64,000 nucleotides of DNA, taken from the NCBI RefSeq assembly GCF_901000735.1, contig NC_081543.1, forward strand, positions 25,873,515-25,937,514, written 5' to 3'. The DNA comes from Corylus avellana. Lineage: Eukaryota > Streptophyta > Magnoliopsida > Fagales > Betulaceae. Shown in pieces: positions 10,300 through 27,669 of the stretch (positions are counted from its first letter, which is position 1; the number at the start of each line of letters is the position of its first letter). The notes beneath the pieces are model-generated. The model searched no databases. It had not been told where the DNA came from and saw only the letters and a program-made list of their open reading frames with translations. The translations under genes and the position numbers were made by a program.

Positions 10300-11850
10300 A
10301 TTTTCTGAAAAGTAAGACTATAAAATTGAGTAAATATGATGTACCAAAAGAAACGAAAGAGGTTTAATTTAGATATCACACATAAGTTGTTACTTCAAAT
10401 TAAAGGGTATTGAAAAATACATAACACATTCATGTTCATGGTGTTTATCTCAACCAACCTATAGGTACATAAAATAGTAATCCATCAAATGTTTCTTCAT
10501 TATAGTACACCATGGACCTTGAAAATGTATTAAGTTTAGAGTAAACCATGTTGCCATGAATAGCAAAACTTTAAAAGCATGCATGTATGAATTATCACCA
10601 TAATAACACATCTATTTTTATATTTTCTTTTCAACAGTCCTAATAACCTGTCCATAAACACTACCAAGAGTATGCACCATCAAAGCAAGCAACTAACTCG
10701 ATCCAACCAAACTATTAGAAACTACAATTAGCACAAGCTTTCTATCATGTTACAGTATTTACTTAACTAAAATTAAACACTCAAGAATGACAACAAAGAA
10801 AGATAGCAACTCCAAACATGTGCTCGATTCACGGTATGGAATGATGATATAATCTGTAATGCAATGTTTGATGCTGCAAGTTTCACTATACAAATATTTT
10901 GGTAATGAAAATATTATAAGGTCGAATTGGACATATTATAAGGTCATATTTTTTCAAAGCTAAGTATCATGTATACTCTATTGTTAAGAGGGGGAAATGA
11001 TTGATATCTAAAGAAAAAAAAATTTATGTCCTCAAAGTGGGCTAGTAGAAGGTTTGGCTATGTAGATATCAACATCACTGCACACAAGTTAAGACCTCTT
11101 CATACTAAACATAGATTAACCAACTCAATTCCAGCAAGATGGATGCTACCGCCATGGAGATCATCTAGTTACTACCTCAAACTATATTTTATAGTTGAGG
11201 AGAATCCCACCCTCTAAATATTTTCTTATCGCACATAAACACAAAGAAAGGTGTACATTTATGCACACCTGAAATTATTTTTGATACTTGGTATGAATCT
11301 CATTCTCCATTTTCTATTACAAAACACACACAGAAACACAGTGAAGCACTACCTCGTGTATTCTAAGTGAGAGATTGAATGAGTCAAGATTGATAAAATA
11401 ACATTCTACAATGCAAACTTGATTCGGAAAGGTTGTAAACATGCATTTTTTTTTCTTACCAATGATGCAAATAGAAATAATCATTAAACTGAAACAAAAG
11501 AGAAAACAAATTGCCGAAACCAATAAGTGAACATGGCACTACACCAATTAACAAAATCAAATAGAATCCATGAGAGACAATTAGAGAATATTGTAACAAA
11601 GGCAAGAACAATTGCCTATAGCTAAAATTTCAGGATGGAGAGAGAAAGAGAGGCATGAACCAAAGTATATGAAGAAGATGAAGAAATATTGTATGAAAGC
11701 ATACACGTACATAATCTTTTTTTCTTTTTCTTTTTTTCTTTTTTGAAGTGATAATTGACATAATCTATTTATGCTTCAAGAAGAAATTTTGGGCGGATGG
11801 GTAGTTTTTTGTAATTCTTCATTTTCTCTTCTAGTTTTACTCTGATTGAA
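10300..11850. other. AT-rich stretch without a recognisable gene
   Basis: Frames in both strands are short and stop-ridden. I recognise no protein, RNA gene or mobile element. Confidence 0.5.
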
Positions 11851-11877
11851 TTGATGACAAATGCAATTACACATTGT

Positions 11878-11985
11878 TTTTTGCTTGGTAGGTTACATAC
11901 GCACCCGGTGGGACTCAACCCACGACCTCACCCTCTACCTCGCTACAAAGCGAGGAAGTGCCATTTGAGCTATTGCTTCATTGGC
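11878..11985 (-). mobile_element. tRNA-derived SINE, family 2, with 18-bp target duplication
   Basis: The 108-bp body is flanked by the exact direct repeat AATGCAATTACACATTGT at 11860-11877 and 11986-12003. Read on the minus strand, an A-box-like TAGCTCAAATGG is followed by a B-box-like GGTTGAGTCCC, and the body ends in a short A-run (ACCAAGCAAAAAA). The promoter spacing and flanking repeat identify a retroposed tRNA-type SINE. It differs in sequence from family 1. Confidence 0.8.
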
Positions 11986-12003
11986 AATGCAATTACACAT
12001 TGT

Positions 12004-13900
12004 AAGACCGTGCTGTGTGTGTTTAGAAATTTGGTCTTAATAGCCAAATTATGTGTAAGTTGTGATTTCTACAGTTTGTTAGCCAAATATCTGTAAGTTT
12101 TGATTGAGACACATGTATAAATATGGTGTAACCCACAATAGAAGGGGAATCTCCAAATTATGATGCAGCATGTATAAATATGTGATACCATGGGGGTACC
12201 ATATAACAGGGAGTTGGCATTCATCAGAATGATAGAAGGAATGAGCATAAGGAAAGAGAAGTGTTAATAATTGCACAAGGAAGGACTGCTAAACATTTTA
12301 GTTTCTTATTATTTTTTATTTTATTTTTCAATTCCACCTTTACATTGTTCGTTTCCTTATCCAAAGGTTTTTAGGGAGAATTGATTCTCTCATCTTCTAA
12401 TGGCTACATTTAAACATTGCATCTGTAAAAAATAAATAAATAAATAAATAAAAATAAATAAATAAAAATAAAAAGAAAAGATCAAATGGTGACAAAACAC
12501 TTGACAACTGATTTGAAGAAATTGGGTAAGAATGAGGTTTTGATTGGAATGTCAATGAAATTTGAGTACTTTTGCGTGACCACAATGTCTCAAAGGATTT
12601 ATAAATGCTTAAATGTAAATGTTGTAAAGTAACTTTCTTTTATTCAATGATTTACATGCATAAAGATATTTTGATACTCCAGGATTTTTGTTAGCTTTGG
12701 TAGTAATAGGTTCTATAGGATGTTTGCCACCTTTTAGAAAAGTTTGAAACCTTTGTCTCATATTGGTCACTCAATTATGACAAGGCAGGAACGTATTCTG
12801 ATATAAAAGGGACATGGTGGCTGCTTTGTGGGTTGCTTTTAGCATTTTGACGTAAAATTACAACAGAACTAGCTGAGCATTATGGAGTGTAGATATTGGT
12901 TAATTGAAAAATGACTTTTCTCCTTTGGTAATCAAGTGTACCAGTAATAGTAAAATGGGTGAAAAGTTTTCTTAGGCTTGTTTAGAAGAAAACATTTAGG
13001 AATATCAGCATGTGGTTTCTGTGGGTGTTGCATTATGAAGAGCTAATTGAAATTTATTCGTGGAAGTCTACTTTGTTTTCTTAGTGTCAGAGGATCGAAT
13101 TGGGGTGTTTGAATTTGGAAATGATGCAGATGAAGTTAGAGTTAGTTAAAGTCGCATGCTCTGATTGAAGCTGACTGTGTGACTTTTGATGAAATCAAGC
13201 TGCATAGGGATCTTATGTTACTAAACCCAATGAAGGCATTTAGGTAATTGGGCCTCCATAGGTCAGGCAATGCCAAGACAAAAATTTGTGACAGACGTAC
13301 TTGCAGAGCTGTAGTTTTTTCTGTTGTATTGAGTAAAAGGGAAGTTGTCTGTATAACTTATCAAAAAAAGAAGAAGGGAAAGGTGTCTATATAAATTAAA
13401 CTGTTTTATGTTACTCATATAGATGGATTTATCAGTAAGTGAATTTATGTTGTTTTTCATAGATGCAAGTCTTTTTGAAATGTAATTGAGAAAGGAAATT
13501 TTCTTCCTAACATATTGTTTTTTTCTTCTTTTCTTTGTGTGCTTATGTTGTATCATTGAACATTAACATGTTGTGCTGTTGTTGAGTGTTGAGGTAGATA
13601 TAGAGCTTGGCCTTCTGGGTGCAAGGCTGCTAGGTTCCATGACTGCCTATGTCTTTTTTAAGCCATTAGGATGTGCAGGCTAGGTGAAACTATCAACTAA
13701 AGAATGGCTCGGTAACAATTGGATTGCATTGCAGCCTGCTAAATTATCTTATAGTGATAACCAAAAAAAAAAAAAAAAAACTCTGGTTTAGCCACAGTTG
13801 ATATCTGCAGTGCAGCCTAACATCAATCCACATAATCTTTAGCTCCATTACAACAAACTTTTTTTATCTTCGTCTCTCATGCTGTGAAATGAGACAATCA
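12004..13900. other. no recognisable gene
   Basis: This has slightly higher GC than its surroundings, but no open frame shows a family signature or a splice structure I can support. It could hold decayed captured gene sequence. Confidence 0.4.
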
Positions 13901-14279
13901 AAATCTGTATCTACATTCACATACACACATCATACAAGGTGTATTTATATATATAATATATGTGATCAATGATCAATCTCATGATGTATTCAAATAATAC
14001 CATGCTTGTTATGCAAGAGAAAATTAAAATTTTGTCTTCATGACCTGTGCTTATGCTGCTGCCTTGCAAATTTTGCCTCTTGGTTGGTTGATCCATTAGC
14101 ACAAATGCATAATGTACATCTATAGCCTTTTGATCACCAATATATATATATTGATTAGGTGTTGACTATTGATATTGATGTTAGCTTCTTTTTTTCTTAT
14201 TGTTGTTATTATTTTTTGGTATTTTAAGATTTTGGTAGGTGGGTAACTCATTTAATTTTTCTTTTCAATGAATAAGCGA

Positions 14280-14640
14280 AAACTTTTATACCCAAACAAA
14301 CATTATAATCAAATCATCAACAACACCTCAGAAGAAATAAAACAGAGACATCCATAACAAACTACAAAGAAAGCAACAAACAACTAGAGAAAACTACGAA
14401 ACCACAATCTCCTAAATTATTTAAGAGATGCAAGCAGATTCCAACGACAACAAAGATCCACATTTTCTCTAGTCAATCCAAATTTCCCTCTACTCATGAT
14501 CTTAGCCCTAACTTCCCACACAATTTGCTTAACAATTTTTTCCTCTGGTTTCATAGGATTGCAATGCTTAATGCCATTTCTTTGACTCTACACATTGTAG
14601 ACCAGAGCACAGCACCAATGCTAATTTAGCAAAGAGAGGC
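14280..14640 (-). pseudogene. 3' remnant of a LINE (non-LTR retrotransposon)
   Basis: On the minus strand, from about 14620 down, a broken frame contains a stretch like EEKIVKQIVWEVRAK followed by SRGKFGLTRENVDLC and WNLLASLK before a stop. This resembles the extreme C-terminus of plant L1-type LINE polyproteins. No reverse transcriptase core is present, so only the tail is left. The call rests on recalled family resemblance. Confidence 0.45.
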
Positions 14641-15452
14641 AGGGTCGTCCAAAAAAAAAAAAAAGCCAGGCAGGGTCGTCAGCAAATTTTTTTTTTTTTT
14701 AATTGATTTTATTTGGCAGCAGATTTGTTCCTTACTTTCACTTGTATCTCAAGACGTACAACAAACCAACTACACCCTAAAAGCAGAGAAAACCTTGCTA
14801 AATTTAAAATCCGTAATTCTCCTAAAAATCATACTACATCAAAAATCTGACTATTAGAATCCTAAATCGACAACTTAAAGAGACAGCAGAGACAAAGAAA
14901 AATAGATACAAAGACAGAGAGAGACTCACTAGTATAGGAATAGTAACGGCAGAATAATCGCCGGCTTAAGAGAGAGAGAGCACTATCTGGACGCCGTAGA
15001 GAGAGGATACATCAATCGATCGGGGAGATGGAGAGGGGGATGGCCGGCCGGTTTCAACTGGAGAAGATGGCCGGTGGGTTGGCCAACCGTCCGGGTCACT
15101 AGGTGCCGGAGTGAGAGAGATCAAGTGAGAGGGGTGGTGTTTTTGAGGGAGAGAGATCGAGAGTGAGAGTGATGAGGGAGGTGAGCGAGGGAAACATAAG
15201 TTTCGTGCGAAATATCTAGTGCGAAATATAATTAATGGATCCCGGCAAAATTTTTCCCTAAAACGAGGTCGTTCTACCACTTTCCTCAATTAATTCCTTA
15301 TATATATATATATGTGTGTGTGTGTGGGTTAATAAATTAAGGTCACTTCATATATAAAGAAATTAAGAATCAAAATATAATAAATTAGAAGCCATGTTTT
15401 GATGGTCATGATTGAAAAAGTAATTATGATATCATATATCATAATTAAATAG

Positions 15453-16060
15453 TGTCAAATTGGATCGATCATTTGATTGTATCACGATCAATCACACTAA
15501 TATTGCACTTGGATCGATCGATTAAGATTATCATGATCGATCAGTTGATCTTATCATGATCGATCAGACGAATACACTAAGAGCAATCAGATGTTCGATC
15601 GAACAATCAATTTTGTCAAATTGGGTCAATCATTTGATTGTATCACAATCAATCACACTAATATTGCACTTGGATCGATCGATTAAGATTATCATGATCA
15701 AATCGGACTAATGATCTATCGGTTGAGCTTATCATGATCGATCAGACGAATACACTAAGAGTAATCAGATGTTCGATCAAACAATCAATTTTGTTAAATT
15801 AGATCGATCATTTGATTGTATCACGATCAACCACACTAATATTGCACTTGGGTCGATCGGTTAATCTTGTCATGATCAATCAGACTAATATACTAAGAGT
15901 AATCGGATGTTCGAGCGAACATTCAATTGTGTCAAATTGGATCAATCATTTGATTGTATCACGATCAATCACACTAATGCACTTGGATCAATCAATTGAG
16001 ATTATCACAATCAATTAGACTAATAATTGATCGATTGATCTTATCATGATCGATCAGACT
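15453..16060. repeat. GATC-rich minisatellite, about four units of 140-178 bp
   Basis: The block GT(C/T)AAATT(G/A)G(A/G)TC starts near 15453, 15614, 15792 and 15932. Each unit carries several GATCGATC-type palindromes and the phrase TATCATGATC. Unit lengths vary because some units lack an internal segment. Confidence 0.8.
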
Positions 16061-16075
16061 AATACACTAAGGCCT

Positions 16076-16495
16076 ATTTTTTTATTTTTGTTTCTTTAGA
16101 ACCATTATGGTCAATCGGTTAATCTTTTAAAAGTTGCCACTATTGACCACTCATTAGCGCCAACATTTAAAAGTCGCCGCTGTTAGGCACTCAATAGCGG
16201 CAACTTTATGTCGCCGCTAATAAGGCGTATTTTTTATTTGTTTTTTCTTCAGAATCATTAGTGGCAACTTTTAAAGTTGCCGCTGTTAGGAACTTAATAG
16301 CGGCAATTTTATGTCGCCGCTAATAAGGCTTATTTTTTTATTTGTTTTTTGTCAGGACCATTAGCGGCAACTTTAAAGTTGCCGCTGTTAGGCACTTAAT
16401 AGCGGCAACTTTATGTTGCTGCTAATAAGACCTATTTTTTATTTGTTTTTTCATCAGGACCATTTGCGGCAACTTTATGTTGCCGCTTAATGCAC
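16076..16495. repeat. about 110-bp tandem repeats with GCCGCTA motifs (CACTA subterminal type)
   Basis: Three to four units share the order AAAGTTGCCGCTGTTAGG, TTAATAGCGGCAACTTTATG, then GCTAATAAGRC and a T-rich spacer. The core motif is the one at 9471-10035, so both may be ends of one disrupted element. Confidence 0.7.
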
Positions 16496-17164
16496 TTATC
16501 TCAGATTTGTTGGGAAATAAATTAGGTTTACAAGGATGAAATTAGAATCTTTTATGTCTTTTAATAACGCTTGTAAAGCATGCATGCTTGGGTTTAACAA
16601 GTTATAAAAAGTAAAGCACTAGTGTCTTTCTACAATGAACAATCTCACAAGACAATGCAAACCCTATCGAAAAAGGGTTAATGGCATGAATAGATCATAT
16701 GAAATATAACTATAGATTATGAATGATTATGTACATTGCTTAAAATATAAACTTTATTCCGTATTTTGTCATTGCATTAAAATAATACGTGAACTGTTCC
16801 TGAAATTATTCATTTTCAAAACAAAACGATATTTGAGACTAGCATATTAAATATTAATAAATGCAACACTAATTTATCTAGTATAATAGTGACCAAAGTA
16901 CGATATATATATATATATATAGGGGATAGCTTACATATAAAAATAAAAATAAAAATAAAAAGAACAAACAAACAATTCATTCTGCACCCATGCTCGCATT
17001 TGAAGATTTTTGGAAAATAATTGATGTAACTCATGAATTATTTAGTTGGAATACTATATATCGACTATATACAGGTTTCATATATATATGTTATCCATAG
17101 AACCTTCTTTTCTTGTGTCCAGTGAACTTGCCCAAATGTTTGGAATTGCCATTCTCGTTAAAAG

Positions 17165-17548
17165 TAGGGGTAACAATTGTATTCGTGTGTCGGGTTTAGG
17201 TTTTGTCGAGATATAGATATAAGACTATATATATAGGTCAATTATAACTCAACTCATTTAATTAAATGGGTCATGCCCTTCAACTTCAACCAACTAATTT
17301 TGTGTTTAGTACAATTTGTATTAGGTTCATGAGTTATGTCAAAAAATTGCCGACCCTTACGTTATGAGTCGGGTTTGAGTCGTGTCAATACATGCATGTG
17401 TATATATCATATATATATATATATATATATATATAAGACTATATGTGTCAATCCTAACTGACACATTTATTTAAACGGATCAAAGCCCTTAACTCTACCA
17501 TGCTAATTTTGCATTAAATTTATATGGGATAAAAAATTTCCAGCCCTA
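17165..17548. mobile_element. hAT-type MITE, 384 bp
   Basis: It starts TAGGGGTAACAATT and ends CAGCCCTA, so the termini are inverted TAGGG/CCCTA. The flanking octamers GTTAAAAG (17157-17164) and TCTAAAAG (17549-17556) agree at six of eight positions, as expected for a decayed 8-bp target duplication. There is no coding capacity. Confidence 0.65.
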
Positions 17549-18210
17549 TCTAAAAGTCGTAAAATTTTGACTTTTCTTGATATCTCGTGGATATATAATA
17601 TCTTATACTAGATTCTTTAATAGATGCGTGTGTGAATGGATATATGATCTTTGGTTGTGTGTTCTACTAGAATTGCTATATATAGAGATAACCCAATAAA
17701 GTTAGAAACAAAAAGAGGAAAAAAGGAAGGCTAAAAAATGAATTTTAACCATACAAGCAAGGTGGCCATATAGATATATATATGGTTTGATCAAGCCAAT
17801 CCGAAGTTACCTCATTTGTTTCACCCCGCAGAGTAGGTATATATGAAGAGGAGAAAGTTCTCAGTTACTGTTTTGAATTTGGCTCCATGTGAAAGGCTCG
17901 CCATAGATTACAAGAAATATCCTTCTCGTGTGAAAGAACCGTAGCTCAGTTGCTAACAAGCATATGCCCCATATGCCCCCAATGAGACAAAGCTAATTTA
18001 GAAGCTAATTGGACATAAATCTTGAAGGATGGATTGAATGGCATCTTCTTTTGGGATTGCGTGTGTTTTTTTGTGTTGTGCATTGGTAGGGAGGACTGTA
18101 ACTTTTTGGAATTTTCCATGTGATGTGATGCAAGGTGTGTATTCTGGGAGGATTGTGACTTGTTGGAATTTGCCATGTGATGAGATGGAATTCACCTAGT
18201 TTAATCTCGG

Positions 18211-18218
<8 letters not shown>

Positions 18219-18244
<26 letters not shown>
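18219..18244. repeat. (AT)n microsatellite
   Basis: An alternating A/T run just after two imperfect direct repeats of GGAGGA(C/T)TGT...CCATGTGATG at about 18090 and 18146. Confidence 0.85.
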
Positions 18245-18247
<3 letters not shown>

Positions 18248-18946
18248 ATTCTCGTATTCTAAAATTTGAGTAAAAATTCGTATGTTACGAGGTAATTAAT
18301 TTTAATTTTTAATATGTTAATACAAATTTTGTATTTATTTAAACCGTTAAATGAAATGAAAGACTCAAATTTTAAAATATAAAAATCTCATATTTTAAAA
18401 ATTATCGTTGTAGCAAATAGAAATATAAGAATCTAATCTCACATGGCTAGCTAGTGGGAATATGATCGTTGTAGCAGATAGAAATATATGCATGATAGAA
18501 TCTCACATGCATGCATGGAGTAATATCACAGTGGGATTCCGGGCAATAGGGTAACGAGGTTGCTCAGGTTTCCGTTGCTTAGAGACAACTACAAGAAGTA
18601 AGGCCCGGTCTGTCGGAGTACCTCCAATGAGGTCTCAATATATTATTATTTGGCACAAGCTAGTAAGCTTATTTTCCCAGTATAATTGATTAGATTTCCG
18701 TAATGATCAGTCAGCAAATTATAGACTCTTTAGGATTTTTTTTTTTTAAAAAAAAAAATTATTTTTTATTTTTTTATCATAAAAGTATTCAAGACACTAC
18801 TTAGAATAGGGTTACATGTAAATTGCCAAGGCAATATAGATTAGCATGTGAAATCTAAATCGCCAGTGTTTTATATTTTAGACAAAATTCAAACAATATA
18901 TCATACTCAAAATTTATTTCCTCCGGCCATCCATTTTCTTACTAAG

Positions 18947-19005
18947 GGTTTGTGATTGCGTTTGAAATACCTAAAAATGCTCTTAACATTCAAAAAGTCC
19001 ATTTG

Positions 19006-19036
<31 letters not shown>

Positions 19037-19206
19037 CTCTTTTGGTAAAAAAAAAAAAAATTAAAAGCGCTTAATTTTAAGAGTCCAAAAAGCCTAAAAA
19101 TGGCCAAAACACACTTTTGACAAAAGCTTAAAAATGAAGATTTTGCCAAAAAGCTTTTTTTGACTTAAAAACTCTATTTCTCAAACGCAATTTCAAACAG
19201 GCTCTA
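18947..19206. repeat. fold-back MITE, best-preserved copy of the GTTTGTGATTGCG family
   Basis: The left end GGTTTGTGATTGCGTTTGA pairs with the inverse of the right end TCAAACGCAATTTCAAACAGG. The middle is A-rich with CTTTTT / AAAAAG inverted runs. It lies at the left margin of the region homologous to the copy 1 upstream sequence. Confidence 0.65.
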
Positions 19207-20684
19207 AGTGACTTTTTCATATTAAACTTTGATGTACATTTCTAAATGGAAAATGTTAGGTTTACAAACAAATTTTACAAAAAACATTTTACAGACTGAT
19301 GCGGCACGTACTATATGCTGAGTTTCTCAAAATTTGAATTTATCTCCTTCTGACATTTCTAATCATATTGTACCACATCAGTTTGTAAAAATTTTTTTAT
19401 AAAATTTATTTGTAAGCCTAACATTCCTCTTTATAAACTCGCAGGACCCAATGCATGATGTTATCTTGTAATATCTTTCTTGATTTGTTAGCTTTAATCA
19501 TGATAACTCTTAGAAAATATAATATATTTTCTATAAATTCTATATTTGATTGGTATTGAAATATTCTCCTCCATTTAATTAATATTGAAATGTTCTCTTG
19601 GGAATAGAATATTTAAATATCAATCAAATAAAGAATATATGAAATATTTCCGTATATTCTGACAATAACAAGCCATATATATTCGAGCAATTACCTAGCT
19701 ACTAGGTTCTACATATATATTCCACCTTCAATCAAAGATAGATTACCATTTTTCCAATTCACGTGGTATTAAAATAAAAGTCTTGAATTTTACTTATTAA
19801 ATAAGAGTTTGATTTTATACCTAAAAAAAATTAAAATATTAATTAAGTAATTATCAGGATATAGAGCTAGATTTTAGGGGTGAGCATAGAAGCAATTACG
19901 TGTACACTACGTATAGTATCAAATATAGCACCCTAAAAATGAGAATAATTGAAGCTAATGACGTAGTGGAGTGGTTACAAGAATCTTACTGTCATGACTA
20001 TTGTAATCTCTGTGACATCTTATTTTTTACTCGAATTGACAAACTTATACCCATCTTGATATATAGACATCTAGCTAATAGTAAGGAAATGTTACACTGG
20101 AATGATTATTATTTGAGAATAAGAATGAGTATTACTATAATTACAAGAAACTATACGTGTAATAGAATTATCATTTCTATTTATTGGTTTTAGTAACAAT
20201 ACATGAATGACCAAATTTCAAACTCGAATCGAATCATATTTTAACTTAATTTCTTAAAATACTATTAATAAAAAATATATATATAGATTTTTTGGGATAT
20301 AATTATTTTCAGAGCTATCCAATTCTTGGAGGATCGATCTCTACTACTTTTTGAGATGAATAGTTATTCTTCTTTTAAGAGAATAGTTATTCTTAAAAGG
20401 ATGTTTGAGATTGTGTGGGAAACACGTCTTTTAAAGTTAAAAAAAAATAAAACACCTTCATTTTTAAGTTTTTTTCCCTTAAATATGCTTTGATTATTTT
20501 TAGAATAAAAAAGTCAAATAAGTACTCTTAGAGTTTTTAACCTAACAGACCAATTTTTCATTTAGCACAACTTTCTAGATACTATAAATATTTTTTAAAC
20601 TTTCTAATGCAATATCAAATTGGTGAAGCTGAGAATGAAAGTTTTTAAGCATTTTCATCAAATTGCCTCACCAAAGTTTTAGTT

Positions 20685-20775
20685 CAATCAGCTGGGATCA
20701 CATTTAATAAAGCAGAGGTCACTAGTTCAAATCCTCCTCCCCCCTCTTGTGCGGACATGTAAAAAAAAAACAAAA
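20685..20775 (+). mobile_element. tRNA-derived SINE, family 1, upstream of copy 2 (and copy 3 at 28648-28738)
   Basis: An A-box-like TAGTTCAATCAGCTGGGATC is followed by a B-box-like AGTTCAAATCC, then CTTGTGCGGACATG and an A-rich tail, all on the plus strand. The element is absent upstream of copy 1 and present in both later copies, so it predates their duplication. Target repeats were not clear. Confidence 0.65.
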
Positions 20776-21090
20776 AAAAAAATGGTGAGTGAATACTACT
20801 CACTATTAATAGTAGTGAGTACTATTTACTTACCAATTAAATAAAAAAATATTGTTTCTCTCTCCTCCTTTAATAGTTAGAAAAAGAATAAACAAATCTT
20901 TTAAAAAAATAATATTTAAATAGAATAGTTAAAATTGATTGTTAAAATAGTGAAGCTGTTGGTGGTGTTCTAAAAAAATTAGTTAAATTAATAGAGAAAA
21001 ATGTACTTTTAATTATTTTGGTAAATAAAATTTGATGGGGCGGCTAATAATGCTATGATGAAGTCATGATTCCTATAGTAACAATGGCTC

Positions 21091-21098
21091 TATAAATA
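21091..21098 (+). promoter_or_regulatory. TATA box of endoglucanase copy 2
   Basis: TATAAATA, 57 bp before the start codon, is conserved in all three copies. Confidence 0.7.
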
Positions 21099-21102
21099 CT
21101 AA

Positions 21103-25804
<4,702 letters not shown>

Positions 25805-26119
25805 GTTGTGCTAAAGATCGATGAGTACTTCATTCAACTAGTAATATTGTACTCTATGGCTTAAATAATAATGCAGAATCTCATCTTTGTTACATGCACG
25901 AGTTAATACAAAATCATATACATATTCCTAAATGGATGCCACGAAAGTTATTGCTCGAGAAATTAAAGAAGTTTGGAGGAATTCCTACAAGAGTTGCCCT
26001 TTCCTTTTAGATTCCGCTTAACTTCCTTTGAGCATCAAAGCAATTATGTACGTGTAGGGCTGAAATTGCGGGTGACTAACCACCCTAACCGTTGTTTCGA
26101 CTTCTTCTCTTTTTTTTTT

Positions 26120-26219
26120 NNNNNNNNNNNNNNNNNNNNNNNNNNNNNNNNNNNNNNNNNNNNNNNNNNNNNNNNNNNNNNNNNNNNNNNNNNNNNNNNN
26201 NNNNNNNNNNNNNNNNNNN
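26120..26219. other. assembly gap of exactly 100 N
   Basis: The gap falls at the T-run where the copy 2 block stops matching the copy 3 block. A fixed 100-N length usually marks a scaffold join of unknown size, so the true distance between copies 2 and 3 is not known. Confidence 0.95.
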
Positions 26220-26674
26220 TGATGCCCAAATAAATATATTAAGTTAGCTTATGCTTACGAAAATTCTTAATTTATTTGGAAATTCCGTCGTTGTTGCAGG
26301 CGATAGATACGCATGGCTCTCACCTAAATCAATAATTAGAAAAATGAATCCACTTGCGTAAATTGCTTGTAGTTGTTGGTATGCAGTATGAGTTGTCCCA
26401 TTGTGTTTGAAATTGCATGATCAAATTAAGAACAAGTCTATGGAACCAAGAAAAAAGTATGATATCATATACCAATTAATTTGATCTGAGCTTAAGGCTA
26501 CACACTAGAGCCATCCAAATGTGTCTCATCATGATCAGGAGAAACCACCAAGGTGATAAAAATAATAATAATAACAAAATAAAAAACTTTTGTTTGTTTG
26601 AATGTTTTTTGTTTGAAAAAATGTTCTGATGTAATATAATCGTGAATAATTTTGAGTTTTAGGTTGTTTGTTAC

Positions 26675-27669
26675 TAGGGCTGTTAAGTGAGCGAAGCGTT
26701 TCGCGAGCAAGCTCGAGCTCGGCTCGCATAAGCTCGGCTCGTGCTCGACTCGAATATTAAATGAAGCGCTTCATGAACACAAATCCTAGCTCGAATATTA
26801 AACGAAGCAAGCTCGGCTTGACTCGGCTAAGCTCGTGAACAGCTCGTATAAGCTCGTGTGTTTATATATATATATATATAAACTAACTAAGTAATACATA
26901 ATTAATTATAAATCTCATAATTATTAAAACCTTAAAATTGCATTTATATTTAAGTGTTAGAGAATGAAAAATTCTAGACCCTTCGTGGTCAAAGAGAGAG
27001 AGAGCAATCATTAAAAAGACCTCAATTCAATTAGAGCAGACTCAAACGAAAAGAAGAAGAATCAACTATAAACTATTGAGGGAGATTGCGAAAGGTGTAA
27101 ACTATTGAAGAATCAAACAGACCCAAACACTATCACTACCTGTCAGGTGAGTGAGAGTGAGAGAGTGGGAAATGAGAGTTCAGGTGGAAGATCCGTTGTG
27201 ACTGGTGAAGGGGATTGAGAGAGAGACGTTAAAATAATATTTTTTTGTAGGGGGCATTGTCTCAATGCAGTCTGAATGCAACCTGTTAACTTGTTCCACA
27301 TTGTTAAGAAAACATCAATTTTCAAGTTTGCTTATCTATAAAATGATGCATATCCTCTCTCTTTGAAACCAAATGTCTTGCTGTATTGACTCAGGCTCCA
27401 CACTCAACTAACCAGGCTAAGCAAATACTCATATGCAAACTAACTTCTTAAGCCGTTTAAGAGTACTTGAAGTTAAATTTTTTTTTAAAACAAAAACATT
27501 AAATATAAGAGCCAGCTCGCGAGCTGGCTCGGCTCGACTTATTATTAGCTCGAGCTCGATTGTTTTGGCTCGCCCTTGAGCTCGACTCGAGCTCGAGCTC
27601 GAGTAAAATTTAAACGAGCCAAGCTTGAACAAGGGAAGCTCGCTCAAGCTCGGCTCGTTTACACCCCTA
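26675..27669. mobile_element. hAT-like element rich in GCTCGAGCTCG
   Basis: The left end TAGGGCTGTTAAGTGAGCG and the inverse of the right end (TAGGGGTGTAAACGAGCCG) are imperfect inverted repeats. Both ends continue into subterminal arrays of GAGCTCGGCTCG. No transposase is seen. The flanking octamers (TTTGTTAC and GTTCTACA) do not match, and the right end coincides exactly with the start of the copy 3 block. Confidence 0.65.

Noticed and set aside
15450..16060. CRISPR-like array
   Set aside because: The units are 140-178 bp, adjoin without unique spacers and vary in length. It is a eukaryotic minisatellite.
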